A stretch of DNA of 64,000 nucleotides from Pseudomonas sp. UBA6562 (GCF_002434265.1 NZ_DJJS01000002.1:62001-126000); one strand, 5' to 3'; counted from the first letter of the stretch, positions 18,501 through 25,658 are shown. Program-made: numbers and translations. Notes: generated by a model not told the origin, from the sequence alone.

Positions 18501-19024
18501 CGGCTGTGGTCTCTGGAGGGGTACAAGATGTAACGATCGACTTGGACATCGCGCTGGCGATGACAGGGACAGGGGCTGTATTGCGTGCGTTGTTGGCTAA
18601 GCGGGTAATTCGAGCAAGAGCCGAGGCTGGGGAGAAAGCGCTATCTGATGTTGCATCCGCTTCCGAGATAGAAGGCAGAGGTCCTGCGTCAAACGCTGCC
18701 TTATTTGAAAAGCTGAGAGCGGGTTATAGTGCACAAGAAATTAAAAATGCACAACCTATCGGTAGTGCCCTGAAAGACGATCCTCTTCATCGTGCCCCGA
18801 GTTATGTCACTGAGCAGATTCCGGAGAAGGGGAGGTTCTTTACCATTCGTGGAGGGGATGGTAAAACATACAACCTCACTCAGATGGAAGGCGAAGTGGA
18901 TGGCAAATTAGGAATATTTGAATGGCTTGTAAATTCAAAGGGAGAGTTAACGCATCAAAGGTTCATTCCTGCCGGAAGAATCACAGGGACGCCTAACCAG
19001 GTTCCATCGCGGCTACCGAAATAA
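15536..19024 (+). CDS. 5'-truncated CdiA/FhaB-type exoprotein carrying a C-terminal toxin module
   Basis: A 1162-residue open frame, far shorter than the 3000 to 5000 residues usual for two-partner CdiA/FhaB proteins. It has no signal peptide, no TPS haemagglutination domain and no cdiB nearby. Residues 1 to about 430 are haemagglutinin-type beta-helix repeats (ALIQGRDVNLITGGELNNVG; repeated AGRDL and AGGDL). A hydrophobic glycine/alanine-rich stretch (QIVIAIIITYFTAGAAS) begins about residue 510, and a DUF637-like region follows. The last 110 residues (YSAQEIKNAQPIGSALK onward, ending RFIPAGRITGTPNQ) form a compact variable domain in the position of a CDI toxin. Toxic activity is unassigned. 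GC falls clearly toward the 3' end. The GTG start is only the first available codon; the gene is probably a silent remnant or donor module. Confidence 0.72.
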   Translation: MAALTHDIVWMEQVEVNGQNVLAPVLYLAHAKGRLAPNGALIQGRDVNLITGGELNNVGTLRATNHLSASAANIRNSGLIEAGGRVEMLATEAIRNAQGGIIAGRDVSLTALTGDVINERSVNRLEGRARGEHVTQDLVDSAARIEAANALTITAGQDIGNVGGVLKAGGDLRLDAGRDLYIGSQEGVDSHEYQRRRVSGHDTRITQYASEVTAGGNLAATAGQDLSIVASEVEARRDLALQAGRDVTLAAVANETHSYAKGKKGQTRYERQEDDVAQQAAVVKAGGDLAIDAGRDLRLVASQASAGGEAYLVAGDKLELLAANDSQYSLYDMKKKGNWGSKETRRDEVTDVQAMGSEVRSGGDLTLASGGDQLYQGAKVISGADLMLDSGGSVTFEAVKDLRQESHEKSKGDLAWNSMKGKGNTDEILRQSQLSANGDMLVRAVDGLKVDVRQVNQQTVSQSIDAMVEADPRLAWLKDAEQRGDVDWRQVKEVHDSFKYSHSGLGAGAQIVIAIIITYFTAGAASTLVAGGATTAGASAAATSAGGIWAAGAGASLQGIGWANAAVTAGAVGMTSNAAISTINNRGNLSLVLKDVTSKDALRGYAVAGVTAGLTTGLFDGWTGTETQGTTAAGTAGVTANTTTVLAQGGLSSVGGLGRFAGNQVLQNGTSAVLDRALGGDSSFSDALRNSLANTFAAAGFNWVGDISAENKLDFENGGLPKTVLHALMGGLAAEAAGGDFRIGALSAGVNEAVVGRLADQYTQLQGDEKDRLLVMNSQILGVLTAAAAGGEVKDLQTGSWVAGSATSYNRLLHDAEKKALSAEAGDLQKRLGKPGTDVSWEDLLLLAANAQVDQTELARLNALIGMYDPASPEGLHFVENLQAAQQSIDKLAAQNTVLTWKDGSPITANGAEVKAFQATGKQALDHGLFNTDSKWTQATGNSWAGDVEVVPEAWKRQFGDKNAAIYLHEIGQVSSSPEEMKDLVDRVSAVVSGGVQDVTIDLDIALAMTGTGAVLRALLAKRVIRARAEAGEKALSDVASASEIEGRGPASNAALFEKLRAGYSAQEIKNAQPIGSALKDDPLHRAPSYVTEQIPEKGRFFTIRGGDGKTYNLTQMEGEVDGKLGIFEWLVNSKGELTHQRFIPAGRITGTPNQVPSRLPK

Positions 19025-19032
19025 GAGGGCAT

Positions 19033-19527
19033 ATGCATATAAAATTAGATGGAGGCTTCTGTTTTGCAGAAGCTCCTTGGTTAAGTTGGAAGGATATCGA
19101 GTATGGGTTGAAAAATGATTTTATGACGGCGAAAGAAGTTGTTGAATATACTGTTAGAAAGCTGTCTAGTGAGTCTTCTGCAGAGCATTACACTTTGGCC
19201 TGCCTAGAGGGTGAGGATGAATTCCATGTTCAGGAATCTGTGAGCTGTCTGGCAGGCAGGGAGCTAAGTGGGGAGGTGGGTTCAGAGAGGGTGTGGGTGT
19301 ACTTAGTTTTTCTATGGGTTTTTGTAAATAAAGATAAATTCCAAGATCCTTTAGCTGTTATTGAGGAGCTGTACGCAGATTTTGATTACCCGGATTTTAT
19401 AGCGCCAGCTGTTCGATATATGCCGGCAGAAGATTCTTCTTTGCAGGGCGACGATCAACTATTGGTAAAGCTCTCTAATATTTTGGATGTCTATGGTAGA
19501 GAGCTTCGGAGTAATCGATCGGGCTAG
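19033..19527 (+). CDS. Candidate CDI immunity protein (DUF2247-like)
   Basis: A 164-residue soluble acidic protein starting eight bases after the CdiA-like stop, exactly where an immunity gene belongs. The N-terminus contains PWLSWKDIEYGLKNDFMTA, which resembles the WxxWxDIxxGL opening of DUF2247 proteins found beside polymorphic toxins; that family call is from memory and tentative. The gene is much more AT-rich than the chromosome, as is usual for exchanged immunity genes. The TAG stop (19525 to 19527) takes its final G from the first base of the IS. If the element were removed together with one TA, the same stop would re-form, so the protein is probably intact. Its role would be to neutralise the toxin domain encoded just upstream. 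Confidence 0.6.
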   Translation: MHIKLDGGFCFAEAPWLSWKDIEYGLKNDFMTAKEVVEYTVRKLSSESSAEHYTLACLEGEDEFHVQESVSCLAGRELSGEVGSERVWVYLVFLWVFVNKDKFQDPLAVIEELYADFDYPDFIAPAVRYMPAEDSSLQGDDQLLVKLSNILDVYGRELRSNRSG

Positions 19528-20066
19528 GCACTGTACGAAACAAGGCGTCGTGGACACAGCATGGCGCGAGCCAGCGAGACCATCGATGCACAACTTTTTG
19601 CAAGCTTGTCGAAGCGCCTCACCAGTCGGCGATTCTCTTTCAGCCAGCCGAACATGCGCTCGATGACATTGCGTTGTCGATACTTGGGCCGGTCGAACAA
19701 CCTGGACAAGCCTGGCTTAGGCTTGCGCTTCATCGAGCGCATTGCAATAACAGGCTGTATGCGGCAGCGGTCGCAGTATTGGCGCAGTGCCTCTGCGTCA
19801 TAGCCTTTGTCGGCGAGCAGCCACTTGCAGCGTTTACGAGGTCGCCCGCGCTGGGCGGAAGGTATGCTGACACCATCGAGCAGCGGCTGTGCATAGCTGA
19901 TATCACTGGCTTGACCGCCAGAAAGGAGGAAACGCAACGGTACCCCGTTGGCGTCGCAGAGCATGTGGATCTTGGTCGTCAGGCCACCTCGACTGCGGCC
20001 TAGAGCGTGATCGGCAGGATCGTCAGATTCCTTTTTTTCGAGCACCTGACGAGGCCCGAGTGGCAC
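19524..20066 (-). CDS. IS5-family transposase, C-terminal frame (orfB)
   Basis: This frame encodes the rest of the DDE catalytic core: GGLTTKIHMLCDANG, the second Asp in LLADKGYDAE and the Glu in NVIERMFGWLKENRRLVRRF with the Y/R-type triad context. Its first codons overlap orfA across the A7 run, so it is expressed mainly as an orfA-orfB fusion. The apparent ATG at 20066 is probably not used alone. The stop TAG lies outside the element proper and uses the flanking TA, so the stop depends on the target sequence. Confidence 0.83.
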   Translation of the reverse strand: MPLGPRQVLEKKESDDPADHALGRSRGGLTTKIHMLCDANGVPLRFLLSGGQASDISYAQPLLDGVSIPSAQRGRPRKRCKWLLADKGYDAEALRQYCDRCRIQPVIAMRSMKRKPKPGLSRLFDRPKYRQRNVIERMFGWLKENRRLVRRFDKLAKSCASMVSLARAMLCPRRLVSYSA

Positions 20067-20472
20067 GCACTGCGGTCGAGTCGATCATCCAGGTCTGCAG
20101 ATCAATCAAACCTTGCTCGTTCAGCTTCAGGTGCAAGCGCTTGAGCATCCGATCGAGTGCCCCGTTGTTTCGCCAGTCCCGAAACCGTTGATACACGGTC
20201 GACCAGGGGCCGAAACGCTCCGGCATGTCACGCCAAGCAGCGCCGGAACACAGTATCCAAAGCACGCCATCGAGCATCAGGCGGTCACTTACTCGAGGCC
20301 GGCCACGCCTACGGGTTTCGATGAAAAGATCGGAGACCGCATCCCAGGCCTCATTCGAGATTTCGTACCGCTTTGCCATCACAGGATTCCTTTCCGTTGA
20401 TGGCCGGGGAATGTACAAAATCATTGGGGGCGCGGGGCGATAACTGGGTTTCTACGAATTTCGTACAGAGCC
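19527..20472 (-). mobile_element. IS5-family insertion sequence, intact, 946 bp
   Basis: The ends are GGCACTGTACGAAA (19527 to 19540) and TTTCGTACAGAGCC (20459 to 20472), a 14-bp inverted repeat with one mismatch. A TA lies on each side (19525 to 19526 and 20473 to 20474), fitting the short duplication of this family. Two overlapping minus-strand frames encode the transposase. The element separates the immunity gene from a displaced copy of the CdiA repeat. Ends, flanks and frames all look complete, so it may be active. The IS427-like subgroup is suggested by the two-frame layout and TA target. Confidence 0.88.
20023..20379 (-). CDS. IS5-family transposase, N-terminal frame (orfA)
   Basis: This 118-residue frame carries the N-terminal DUF4096-type helix-turn-helix region (MAKRYEISNEAWDAVSDLF, GVLWILCSGAAWRDMPERFG) and the first catalytic Asp in WMIDSTAVRATRASSG. 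It stops 12 bases after a run of seven A on the coding strand (20032 to 20038). The second frame is read at that run, so slippage or +1 frameshifting there would join the two parts. The start MAKRYEI is preferred to an upstream ATG that lies close to the terminal repeat; an AAGGAAT ribosome site precedes it. Confidence 0.85.
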   Translation of the reverse strand: MAKRYEISNEAWDAVSDLFIETRRRGRPRVSDRLMLDGVLWILCSGAAWRDMPERFGPWSTVYQRFRDWRNNGALDRMLKRLHLKLNEQGLIDLQTWMIDSTAVRATRASSGARKKGI

Positions 20473-20473
20473 T

Positions 20474-20556
20474 AGGCTGGACGCCGGTCGCGACCTGTAC
20501 ATCGGCAGCCAAGAGGGCGTCGACAGCCACGAACATCAGCGCCGCCGAGTGGGGTG
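20474..20556 (+). pseudogene. Displaced fragment of the CdiA-like repeat region
   Basis: About 80 bases beginning at the right IS edge nearly duplicate positions 16055 to 16135 of the CdiA-like gene. Translated, both read RLDAGRDLYIGSQEGVDSHE, and the displaced copy then ends in a stop (RRRVG and TGA). Only a few substitutions separate them over the first 72 bases. If the IS is removed, the fragment abuts the stop codon of the immunity gene. This is the structure expected when a toxin-immunity cassette has been exchanged by recombination within the repeat sequence. It encodes no protein on its own. Confidence 0.8.
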
Positions 20557-21220
20557 AATTTCCTTCTGTCGGTCTAGATAAGCATTTTTTTTCAGCTGTT
20601 GATTAGACGGTTAAGTGTTAGGTGGCTCTACGTCTTACGTAAATTTTTGAGGCTATAGGGCACGGCCAAAAGTCAGTTCACGAATGGATGAATTATTCAA
20701 TCCTCAGAACATCCAAGGTGCATCCTTAACTACCGAACATCAGGATTATGGAAGTACGTATCCATGGTTAACCTAAACTCCGCCTCAAATTCGAGCCGAC
20801 CTCCAAGCGTCGAAAGTGTCGAATCGAAAACTCGCCCTCCGTTACTTTCTTAACGTGGATGCGTCGCCAGGTTGCGACTCAGAATCATTAGGTAGGGGCC
20901 TCATATAGGGCCTGTCGAACCGCGCAGCGTCAAGCTGCCAGCGTTTGAAAAGACTATGACGATGGGGTTTCGGCGGCGCGCAGGGACGCAATGGATCGTG
21001 TTCTTGCTGATGATATGAGCAGTTAGAAGTGTCAGAGGTCTTATGGATGCTGACATGAATGAAGTTTTTAACGGAATCCCTAGGCACTTGACCCTGAACG
21101 GTCGGTCAGGTGATTACGGATTATATGTCCCTGGTATTTTTATCAGGTGCGTGGCTTGGGTAGAGGCGATAAGCTTCTTTGTAATGGCGTTCAGATTGTG
21201 GCGGTGTCCAAGGGGGGGCT
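20557..21220. other. AT-rich accessory spacer before the Rhs-core gene
   Basis: This 660-bp stretch has lower GC than the chromosome and stops in all frames. It begins where similarity to CdiA ends. The only sizeable frame, 21043 to 21252, has a plausible ATG but no ribosome site and no family resemblance, and it overlaps the Rhs gene. I see no immunity gene and no clear promoter. It is probably decayed toxin-module DNA. Confidence 0.5.
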
Positions 21221-22213
21221 ATGCCCAAGAAAGAAAAAATTGTGAAACATAGATTTTATCAGGGGCCTCATTTTTCAACAGAGTTGGGAGATTCAGAGGT
21301 TTACTCGGTATTTAGAGTTCAGCGTCAACTTCTGGCGCAAAAAGATGCTGGGGACATAGGGGCGCTGGCAACTGATAACGGTGGTAGCATTTTAGCAGTG
21401 GATGAGAAAAATGTTCGTCGGGCCTATAGCTATACACTTTACGGACTTCGATCATTAATATGTGGCAAGCGCGATCTCTTGGGTTTCAATGGAGAATTGC
21501 AAGAATATTTTACCCACTACTATATGCTCGGCAATGGTCATCGAGGTTTGCACCGGCACGTATTCTTAAGCCCAGACGGGCTGAGCCCATTTGGCAAAGG
21601 TGGCATCAATGCATATGCGTATGGCAGTGGCGATCCGATAAATTATATTGATCCCTCGGGGAGATTCATATTATTTAAAGCGGCGGCCATGCTTTTATCA
21701 ACGATGGCCGGAGCGTTTTCGTGGGGGGCAGCACTTTTTACCGGTAGTCGAGTGGCGCAGGTTACAGGTGGTATTGCGGTTGGGGCAGGCTTGGCTGCAG
21801 CGGCTAGTATAACTACAAACACAGCCAATTCATTGGTGGCTACTTCAGCGTCGGCAGCTGCTCTTTCGATTCGCGCGAATTTTAGACAAATGGCTTTCAA
21901 CGCTCGGATGGAAATCTTCAATACTCTTCGTCATCCGGCGGCAAATACGCCTAACGTGACAAGCCACTTAACATTAGCTGCGCGCGCGGCGCTCGCATTG
22001 CCTAAAGCAGGCCTGAAGATCGCTAACACAATGAACTTCAATAATATCAACGACCCTGCGGTTATTGCGGTGCTTAAGCAAGGGCCGGCCTATGTCAGAG
22101 CTGCTATGGCTGCCCAGAGCTCTCCGAATATAGATGCATTTATCGGCAAGCTAAAAGAGATGGACACTGATGGACTTCCTTCAGAAATCACAGCACTGAT
22201 TCGTCAGACTTAA
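21221..22213 (+). CDS. Orphan Rhs-core protein with hydrophobic C-terminal toxin-like region
   Basis: A 330-residue protein. Residues about 10 to 148 are the short Rhs-associated core typical of orphan Pseudomonas Rhs proteins: HRFYQGPHFSTEL, RVQRQLLAQ, YTLYG, LLGFNGELQE, YMLGNGHRGL, FLSPDGLSPFGKGGINAYAY and the terminal NYIDPSGR. The segment after the DPSGR boundary is the variable part. Residues about 150 to 215 are strongly hydrophobic and alanine/glycine-rich, followed by a helical tail. This suggests a membrane-active effector, but no toxin family is recognised. A GGGGGG ribosome site precedes the ATG. No obvious immunity gene follows. Delivery could be by type VI secretion or release. 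Confidence 0.72.
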   Translation: MPKKEKIVKHRFYQGPHFSTELGDSEVYSVFRVQRQLLAQKDAGDIGALATDNGGSILAVDEKNVRRAYSYTLYGLRSLICGKRDLLGFNGELQEYFTHYYMLGNGHRGLHRHVFLSPDGLSPFGKGGINAYAYGSGDPINYIDPSGRFILFKAAAMLLSTMAGAFSWGAALFTGSRVAQVTGGIAVGAGLAAAASITTNTANSLVATSASAAALSIRANFRQMAFNARMEIFNTLRHPAANTPNVTSHLTLAARAALALPKAGLKIANTMNFNNINDPAVIAVLKQGPAYVRAAMAAQSSPNIDAFIGKLKEMDTDGLPSEITALIRQT

Positions 22214-22240
22214 AACAACCTGAATCCTCCGTCACTGCAA

Positions 22241-22267
22241 GGGCAAGCCCTTAATGTAGGCTTGCCC
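22241..22267. terminator. Hairpin after the Rhs-core gene
   Basis: A perfect 9-bp inverted repeat, GGGCAAGCC and GGCTTGCCC, with a nine-base loop lies 28 bases after the stop. There is no U-run, so intrinsic termination is only plausible. It may also be an isolated repeat. Confidence 0.4.
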
Positions 22268-22348
22268 GGTCCATGGAGGCGGAGTTTACGGGTTGTAAGT
22301 GAGCATTCCGGGGCTGTTTTCAACGCAGCATCACCGAATATCAAGGCT

Positions 22349-22362
22349 TTTCGTACAGAGCC
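22349..22362. repeat. Solitary copy of the IS5-family right terminal repeat
   Basis: TTTCGTACAGAGCC occurs here exactly as at the right end of the intact IS (20459 to 20472) and is likewise followed by TA. Sequence before it does not match the IS interior, so only the terminus survives. With the left end at 19527 it could delimit a larger 2.84-kb unit carrying the IS and the Rhs-core gene. Confidence 0.7.
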
Positions 22363-22395
22363 TAAGTATTCAGTCCCAGAAAGTCATGGTGCATC

Positions 22396-22730
22396 CTGAC
22401 CCGCAGCGCCTTGCACCACTGCCTGGTGCGACACGGGGTCAGCCAAGCGCGGTAAATTCGACAATACAGCGATAGGCTATCTGCACACCGATGCTCGGAG
22501 CTACGTCTTGAGACCGGCAAGCAGCACCTGTTCGTGACGGTTGATCGCGTTATGAAGTTCACCTACGCCGCGTTCTTCGACGCCGCTACCCAGCGTAATG
22601 TCGCTGAGTTTGTGCGCCAGGTCGTGCAGACTTTTTTTTTCAAGATCCACACCGTCCTGACTGACAACGGTGCGGCTTTCGCCGAACCCAGCGCTCGACT
22701 TGCAACAATAGGCAAGGGCGCACCGCACAA
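22396..22730 (+). pseudogene. Decayed IS481-type transposase fragment
   Basis: Pieces of an IS481-type DDE transposase are spread over at least two frames. An early piece reads LTRSALHHCLVRHGVSQ (helix-turn-helix part). A second reads IGYLHTD. The largest, near 22510 to 22690, reads GKQHLFVTVDRVMKFTYAAFF then KIHTVLTDNGAAFAE, which includes catalytic Asp-containing motifs. Frame changes occur between the pieces, and nothing remains after the second Asp motif. Both termini are missing. It converges on the 3' end of the AcoK-like regulator and marks the right border of the accessory island. Confidence 0.75.
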
Positions 22731-22743
22731 TCAGCCATCCCCT

Positions 22744-25452
22744 TCAATCCAGCAAACTCAACGCCCGCGCCCGATGCAACGCCTGTATCCGGCTAGTCAC
22801 CTCAAGCTTGGCGTACACATTCTTCAGGTGCCATTTCACTGTCTCGCTCGAGATGTCCAGGCTGCGCGCGATCTCCTTGTTCGACTGCCCCCGGGCGACC
22901 AACTGCAATGTCTGGCTTTCCCGTTCGCTGAGATTCAAGGCTGCCCCCGGCGACGCCTCGGGCACGCTCTGCAACACCTGCTGGGCGTACGTCTTGACCG
23001 AGGCGCCGAGCGTGGCGCACCGCTCCAGCAGAGGCACCACTGCAGGGCCGGCATCCAGCAGCGTCCGCTGCAAGCCTCGCCGCTGGCCCACCTCCAACAC
23101 GGGGAGCATCACTTCGGCCGCGCGCTTGGCCTGGCCGCTGCACCACAGGTTGGTCGCCCCCTGCGTACGGGCGCGCAGGCTTTCCAGGGTCTGGCCGGCC
23201 CGTTCGTCGTCCTCGGCCTGCTCCGCCCAGCGCTGCGCGGCTTCGGCGTGCTGCCCCTCGGCGGTGAGCAGCCAGGCGTGGCCGATTCGCCGGCATCGCT
23301 CGAGGGCGTGATGAGCGTCGGTATCGCTCGGGTGCTCAGCGCTCAGGCGCGTCAGTTGCTGGCACAGCTGCCGGGCCTGGGCAGGCGCGTTGGCCAGCAC
23401 CTGTAGCCGCACCTGTTCGGCCAGCAGCAGGCCCTGCAGGCGTGGCCAGCGGCGCAGGGTGGCCAATTGCTGGGCGTGCTCCAGCAGGCGCATGGCCTGG
23501 CCGGGGTCGCCCGTTTCCAGGGCGCAGCGGGCGAGGGCGCGGTAGGCGCTGAACAGCGCGTCCAGGGGCGCGATGGCATCGATCCGATGCAGCCGCGGTT
23601 GCAGCTCGCGGGCCAGCGTCTGCCAATCGCCGCGTTCGTACCACAGCTCGGCGAGCAGGGCGGTGAGGGTGGCGCTGCCGCTGGACTGTGCGCCGGTGAG
23701 GTGTTCGGCGTGGCTCAGGGCCTGGCGATAGTGATGCTCGCCACCCTCGAGGTCGCCTTGGCGCACGTGGGTCAAGCCAAGGATGAATGCCCGGTAGACG
23801 CTGACGAACAGGTTGTCCGCCGGGCTGCTCGGGCAGGGCATGTGCCGCTGCACCGCTTGCGCATCAGCGTAGCGCCCACGCACCAGGTAGCCGTAGCTGA
23901 GGATGTTGCACACCAGCCCATCGACCCAACGGTCGCCGCACGGCACCTGGGCCAGCAGCGGTTCGACCTGGGCCAGGCCGACACTCAGGCGTTCCGCGAA
24001 CGAGGCATTGATGGCGCAGATGACCTGGTGCTTGACCAGCAGGCGCGGGTTGAGGCCTGGGCTGGTCAACAGGGGTGCCAGGTCCAGCAGCAGCCGTTCG
24101 GCTTCTGCGAAACGGAAGCGGTGGGCCAGCGCCCAGCTCAGGTTCAGTTGCAGGTCGATGCGTTGTTCGTCCGGTGCCGCCAAGGCACTGGGGGGCAAGG
24201 CTTGCAGCCAGCGCACCAGAGTGTCGACGTCGCCTTCCTCGGCCAGCGACTGCGCGCCTTTGTCGGCACAACCGGTGGGGTTGCCCGACTGGCCGGCGGC
24301 CAAGGCATGGCGGATGGCCTCGGCCCAGTGCTGATGGGCCGCCAGCCAGTTGCTGGCGCGCTGGTGCAGCTGCGCGACGTCGAGGCCGCTGCTGGCCAGC
24401 CGCTGTTGCAGAGTCTCGGCGAACAGCGCGTGGTAGCGAAACCACTGGCCCTGGCCATCCAGGCACGACATGAACAGGTTGTGCCGTTCGATGAAGGCCA
24501 GCATCCGCTCGCCGTCGTCGCGCCCGGTCAGCGCATTGCACAAGTCAGGGGTGAAGCGGTTGAGGAGCGAGGTCTGCATAAGGAAATCACGCACCTCGGC
24601 CGGCAGCGGTGCCAGCACCACGTCTTGCAGGTAGCTGCCGATCATCCGTGAACCCCGCACCAGGTGCGCCCAGCGCTCACCGGAGGCGGCACTGGCAGCG
24701 GTGGACAGGGAAGCCATCTGGAGGCCGGTGATCCAGCCTTCGGTCAGGTGCAGCAGGCGTTGCAGTTCGGCCGTGTCCAGGCGCAGTTCGGTGGCGCGGG
24801 CGAAATAGCGCTCGGCCTCCTCGAGGGTGAAGCGCAACTGGTCGGCGTCGATCTCGACCAGCTGCTGGCGGGCGCGCAGGCGGCTCAGCGGCAAAGCGCT
24901 GGCCGTACGGCTGCCGAGCGCCAGGTGCAGGCAGGCAGGGGCGTGCAGCACCAGTTCGAGCAGGTCGTGCTCGATGGCCGGATGGCGAACCAGGTGGGCG
25001 TCGTCCAGCACCAGGTACAGAGGGTTCCGACGCTGTCCCAGGTGGTTGATCAGGGTACGCATGAAGCCTTCGGTCGCCGCGCTCGCGGTGCCATCGGGCG
25101 CGTTCAGGCTGGGCTCGACGCTGCCCAGGGCGGCCAGCAGGTAGCGGCGGAAGTAGGTGGGGTCGTCGTCCTGTTCGTCCAGGCTCAGCCAGGCCACTGC
25201 GTGGCCCTGGTCGAGCAGGCACTGGCGCCATTGGCTGAGCAAGGTCGTCTTGCCGAAGCCGGCGCCGCCACAGACCAGCGCCAAGGTGCGCTGGTGCAGG
25301 CGGTCGAGGCTGTCGAGCAGGCGCGTGCGCAGCAGTTGCGTGCCGGCCGCGCGGGGTGGGCCGAGTTTGGTGCCGATCAACGGCAAGCCCTGGCCGAGGC
25401 TATGGACGCTGTGGCCGTAGGCCGGGGCGCTAGGGGGTATCAGGTGATCCAT
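22744..25452 (-). CDS. MalT/AcoK-like LuxR-family ATPase regulator of the acetoin operon
   Basis: A 902-residue STAND-type activator. The P-loop is CGGAGFGKTTLLSQW (Walker A at residues 62 to 70) and the Walker B region is LYLVLDDAHLV. The middle (about 330 to 820) is alpha-helical, like the MalT TPR-type sensor. The C-terminal LuxR helix-turn-helix reads LSERESQTLQLVARGQSNKE then SSETVKWHLKNVYAKL. It diverges from the aco genes with 206 bases between, the place for their activator. Klebsiella AcoK has this architecture, whereas most Pseudomonas aco operons use the sigma-54 activator AcoR; the assignment rests on context. It ends close to the decayed IS481 fragment but is intact. Confidence 0.83.
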   Translation of the reverse strand: MDHLIPPSAPAYGHSVHSLGQGLPLIGTKLGPPRAAGTQLLRTRLLDSLDRLHQRTLALVCGGAGFGKTTLLSQWRQCLLDQGHAVAWLSLDEQDDDPTYFRRYLLAALGSVEPSLNAPDGTASAATEGFMRTLINHLGQRRNPLYLVLDDAHLVRHPAIEHDLLELVLHAPACLHLALGSRTASALPLSRLRARQQLVEIDADQLRFTLEEAERYFARATELRLDTAELQRLLHLTEGWITGLQMASLSTAASAASGERWAHLVRGSRMIGSYLQDVVLAPLPAEVRDFLMQTSLLNRFTPDLCNALTGRDDGERMLAFIERHNLFMSCLDGQGQWFRYHALFAETLQQRLASSGLDVAQLHQRASNWLAAHQHWAEAIRHALAAGQSGNPTGCADKGAQSLAEEGDVDTLVRWLQALPPSALAAPDEQRIDLQLNLSWALAHRFRFAEAERLLLDLAPLLTSPGLNPRLLVKHQVICAINASFAERLSVGLAQVEPLLAQVPCGDRWVDGLVCNILSYGYLVRGRYADAQAVQRHMPCPSSPADNLFVSVYRAFILGLTHVRQGDLEGGEHHYRQALSHAEHLTGAQSSGSATLTALLAELWYERGDWQTLARELQPRLHRIDAIAPLDALFSAYRALARCALETGDPGQAMRLLEHAQQLATLRRWPRLQGLLLAEQVRLQVLANAPAQARQLCQQLTRLSAEHPSDTDAHHALERCRRIGHAWLLTAEGQHAEAAQRWAEQAEDDERAGQTLESLRARTQGATNLWCSGQAKRAAEVMLPVLEVGQRRGLQRTLLDAGPAVVPLLERCATLGASVKTYAQQVLQSVPEASPGAALNLSERESQTLQLVARGQSNKEIARSLDISSETVKWHLKNVYAKLEVTSRIQALHRARALSLLD

Positions 25453-25526
25453 CGACGGTCATCCTGCGGCGGTCGGGTGGCGATCATTGTTGTTGTAGAC
25501 ACGCGTTTGGCAAGGGTAATCCGCGC

Positions 25527-25560
25527 GGGGGGTGTTTGCCTCCCCCCCAACCGGGTGGTT
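25527..25560. promoter_or_regulatory. Inverted repeats in the acoA control region
   Basis: Two adjacent dyads lie midway in the divergent spacer. The first is GGGGGG (25527 to 25532) facing CCCCCCC (25542 to 25548). The second is AACCGGGTGGTT (25549 to 25560), symmetric as AACC-N4-GGTT. They are candidates for the regulator's binding sites or for a hairpin in the acoA leader. No sigma-54 GG-N10-GC element was found in 25453 to 25658. Confidence 0.35.
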
Positions 25561-25658
25561 ATGGGCTTGGGCAGAGTTTCCTACCGTAGGCCAACCCTGT
25601 CGTCGGCCGGCTGATCCGGACCGATCCTTTCTAACAACAACACAGATGAGGGCGAGCC

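Noticed and set aside
19525..19527. Immunity gene thought to be truncated by the IS
   Set aside because: The flanking TA plus G gives TAG both with the IS and in the rebuilt pre-insertion sequence, so the stop does not result from the insertion.
21043..21252. Small open frame before the Rhs-core gene
   Set aside because: No ribosome site, no resemblance to known proteins, and it overlaps the Rhs start.
25453..25658. Sigma-54 promoter for the aco operon
   Set aside because: A TTGGCAAGG-like word near 25516 lacks the GC at the -12 position, so the spacing rule fails.
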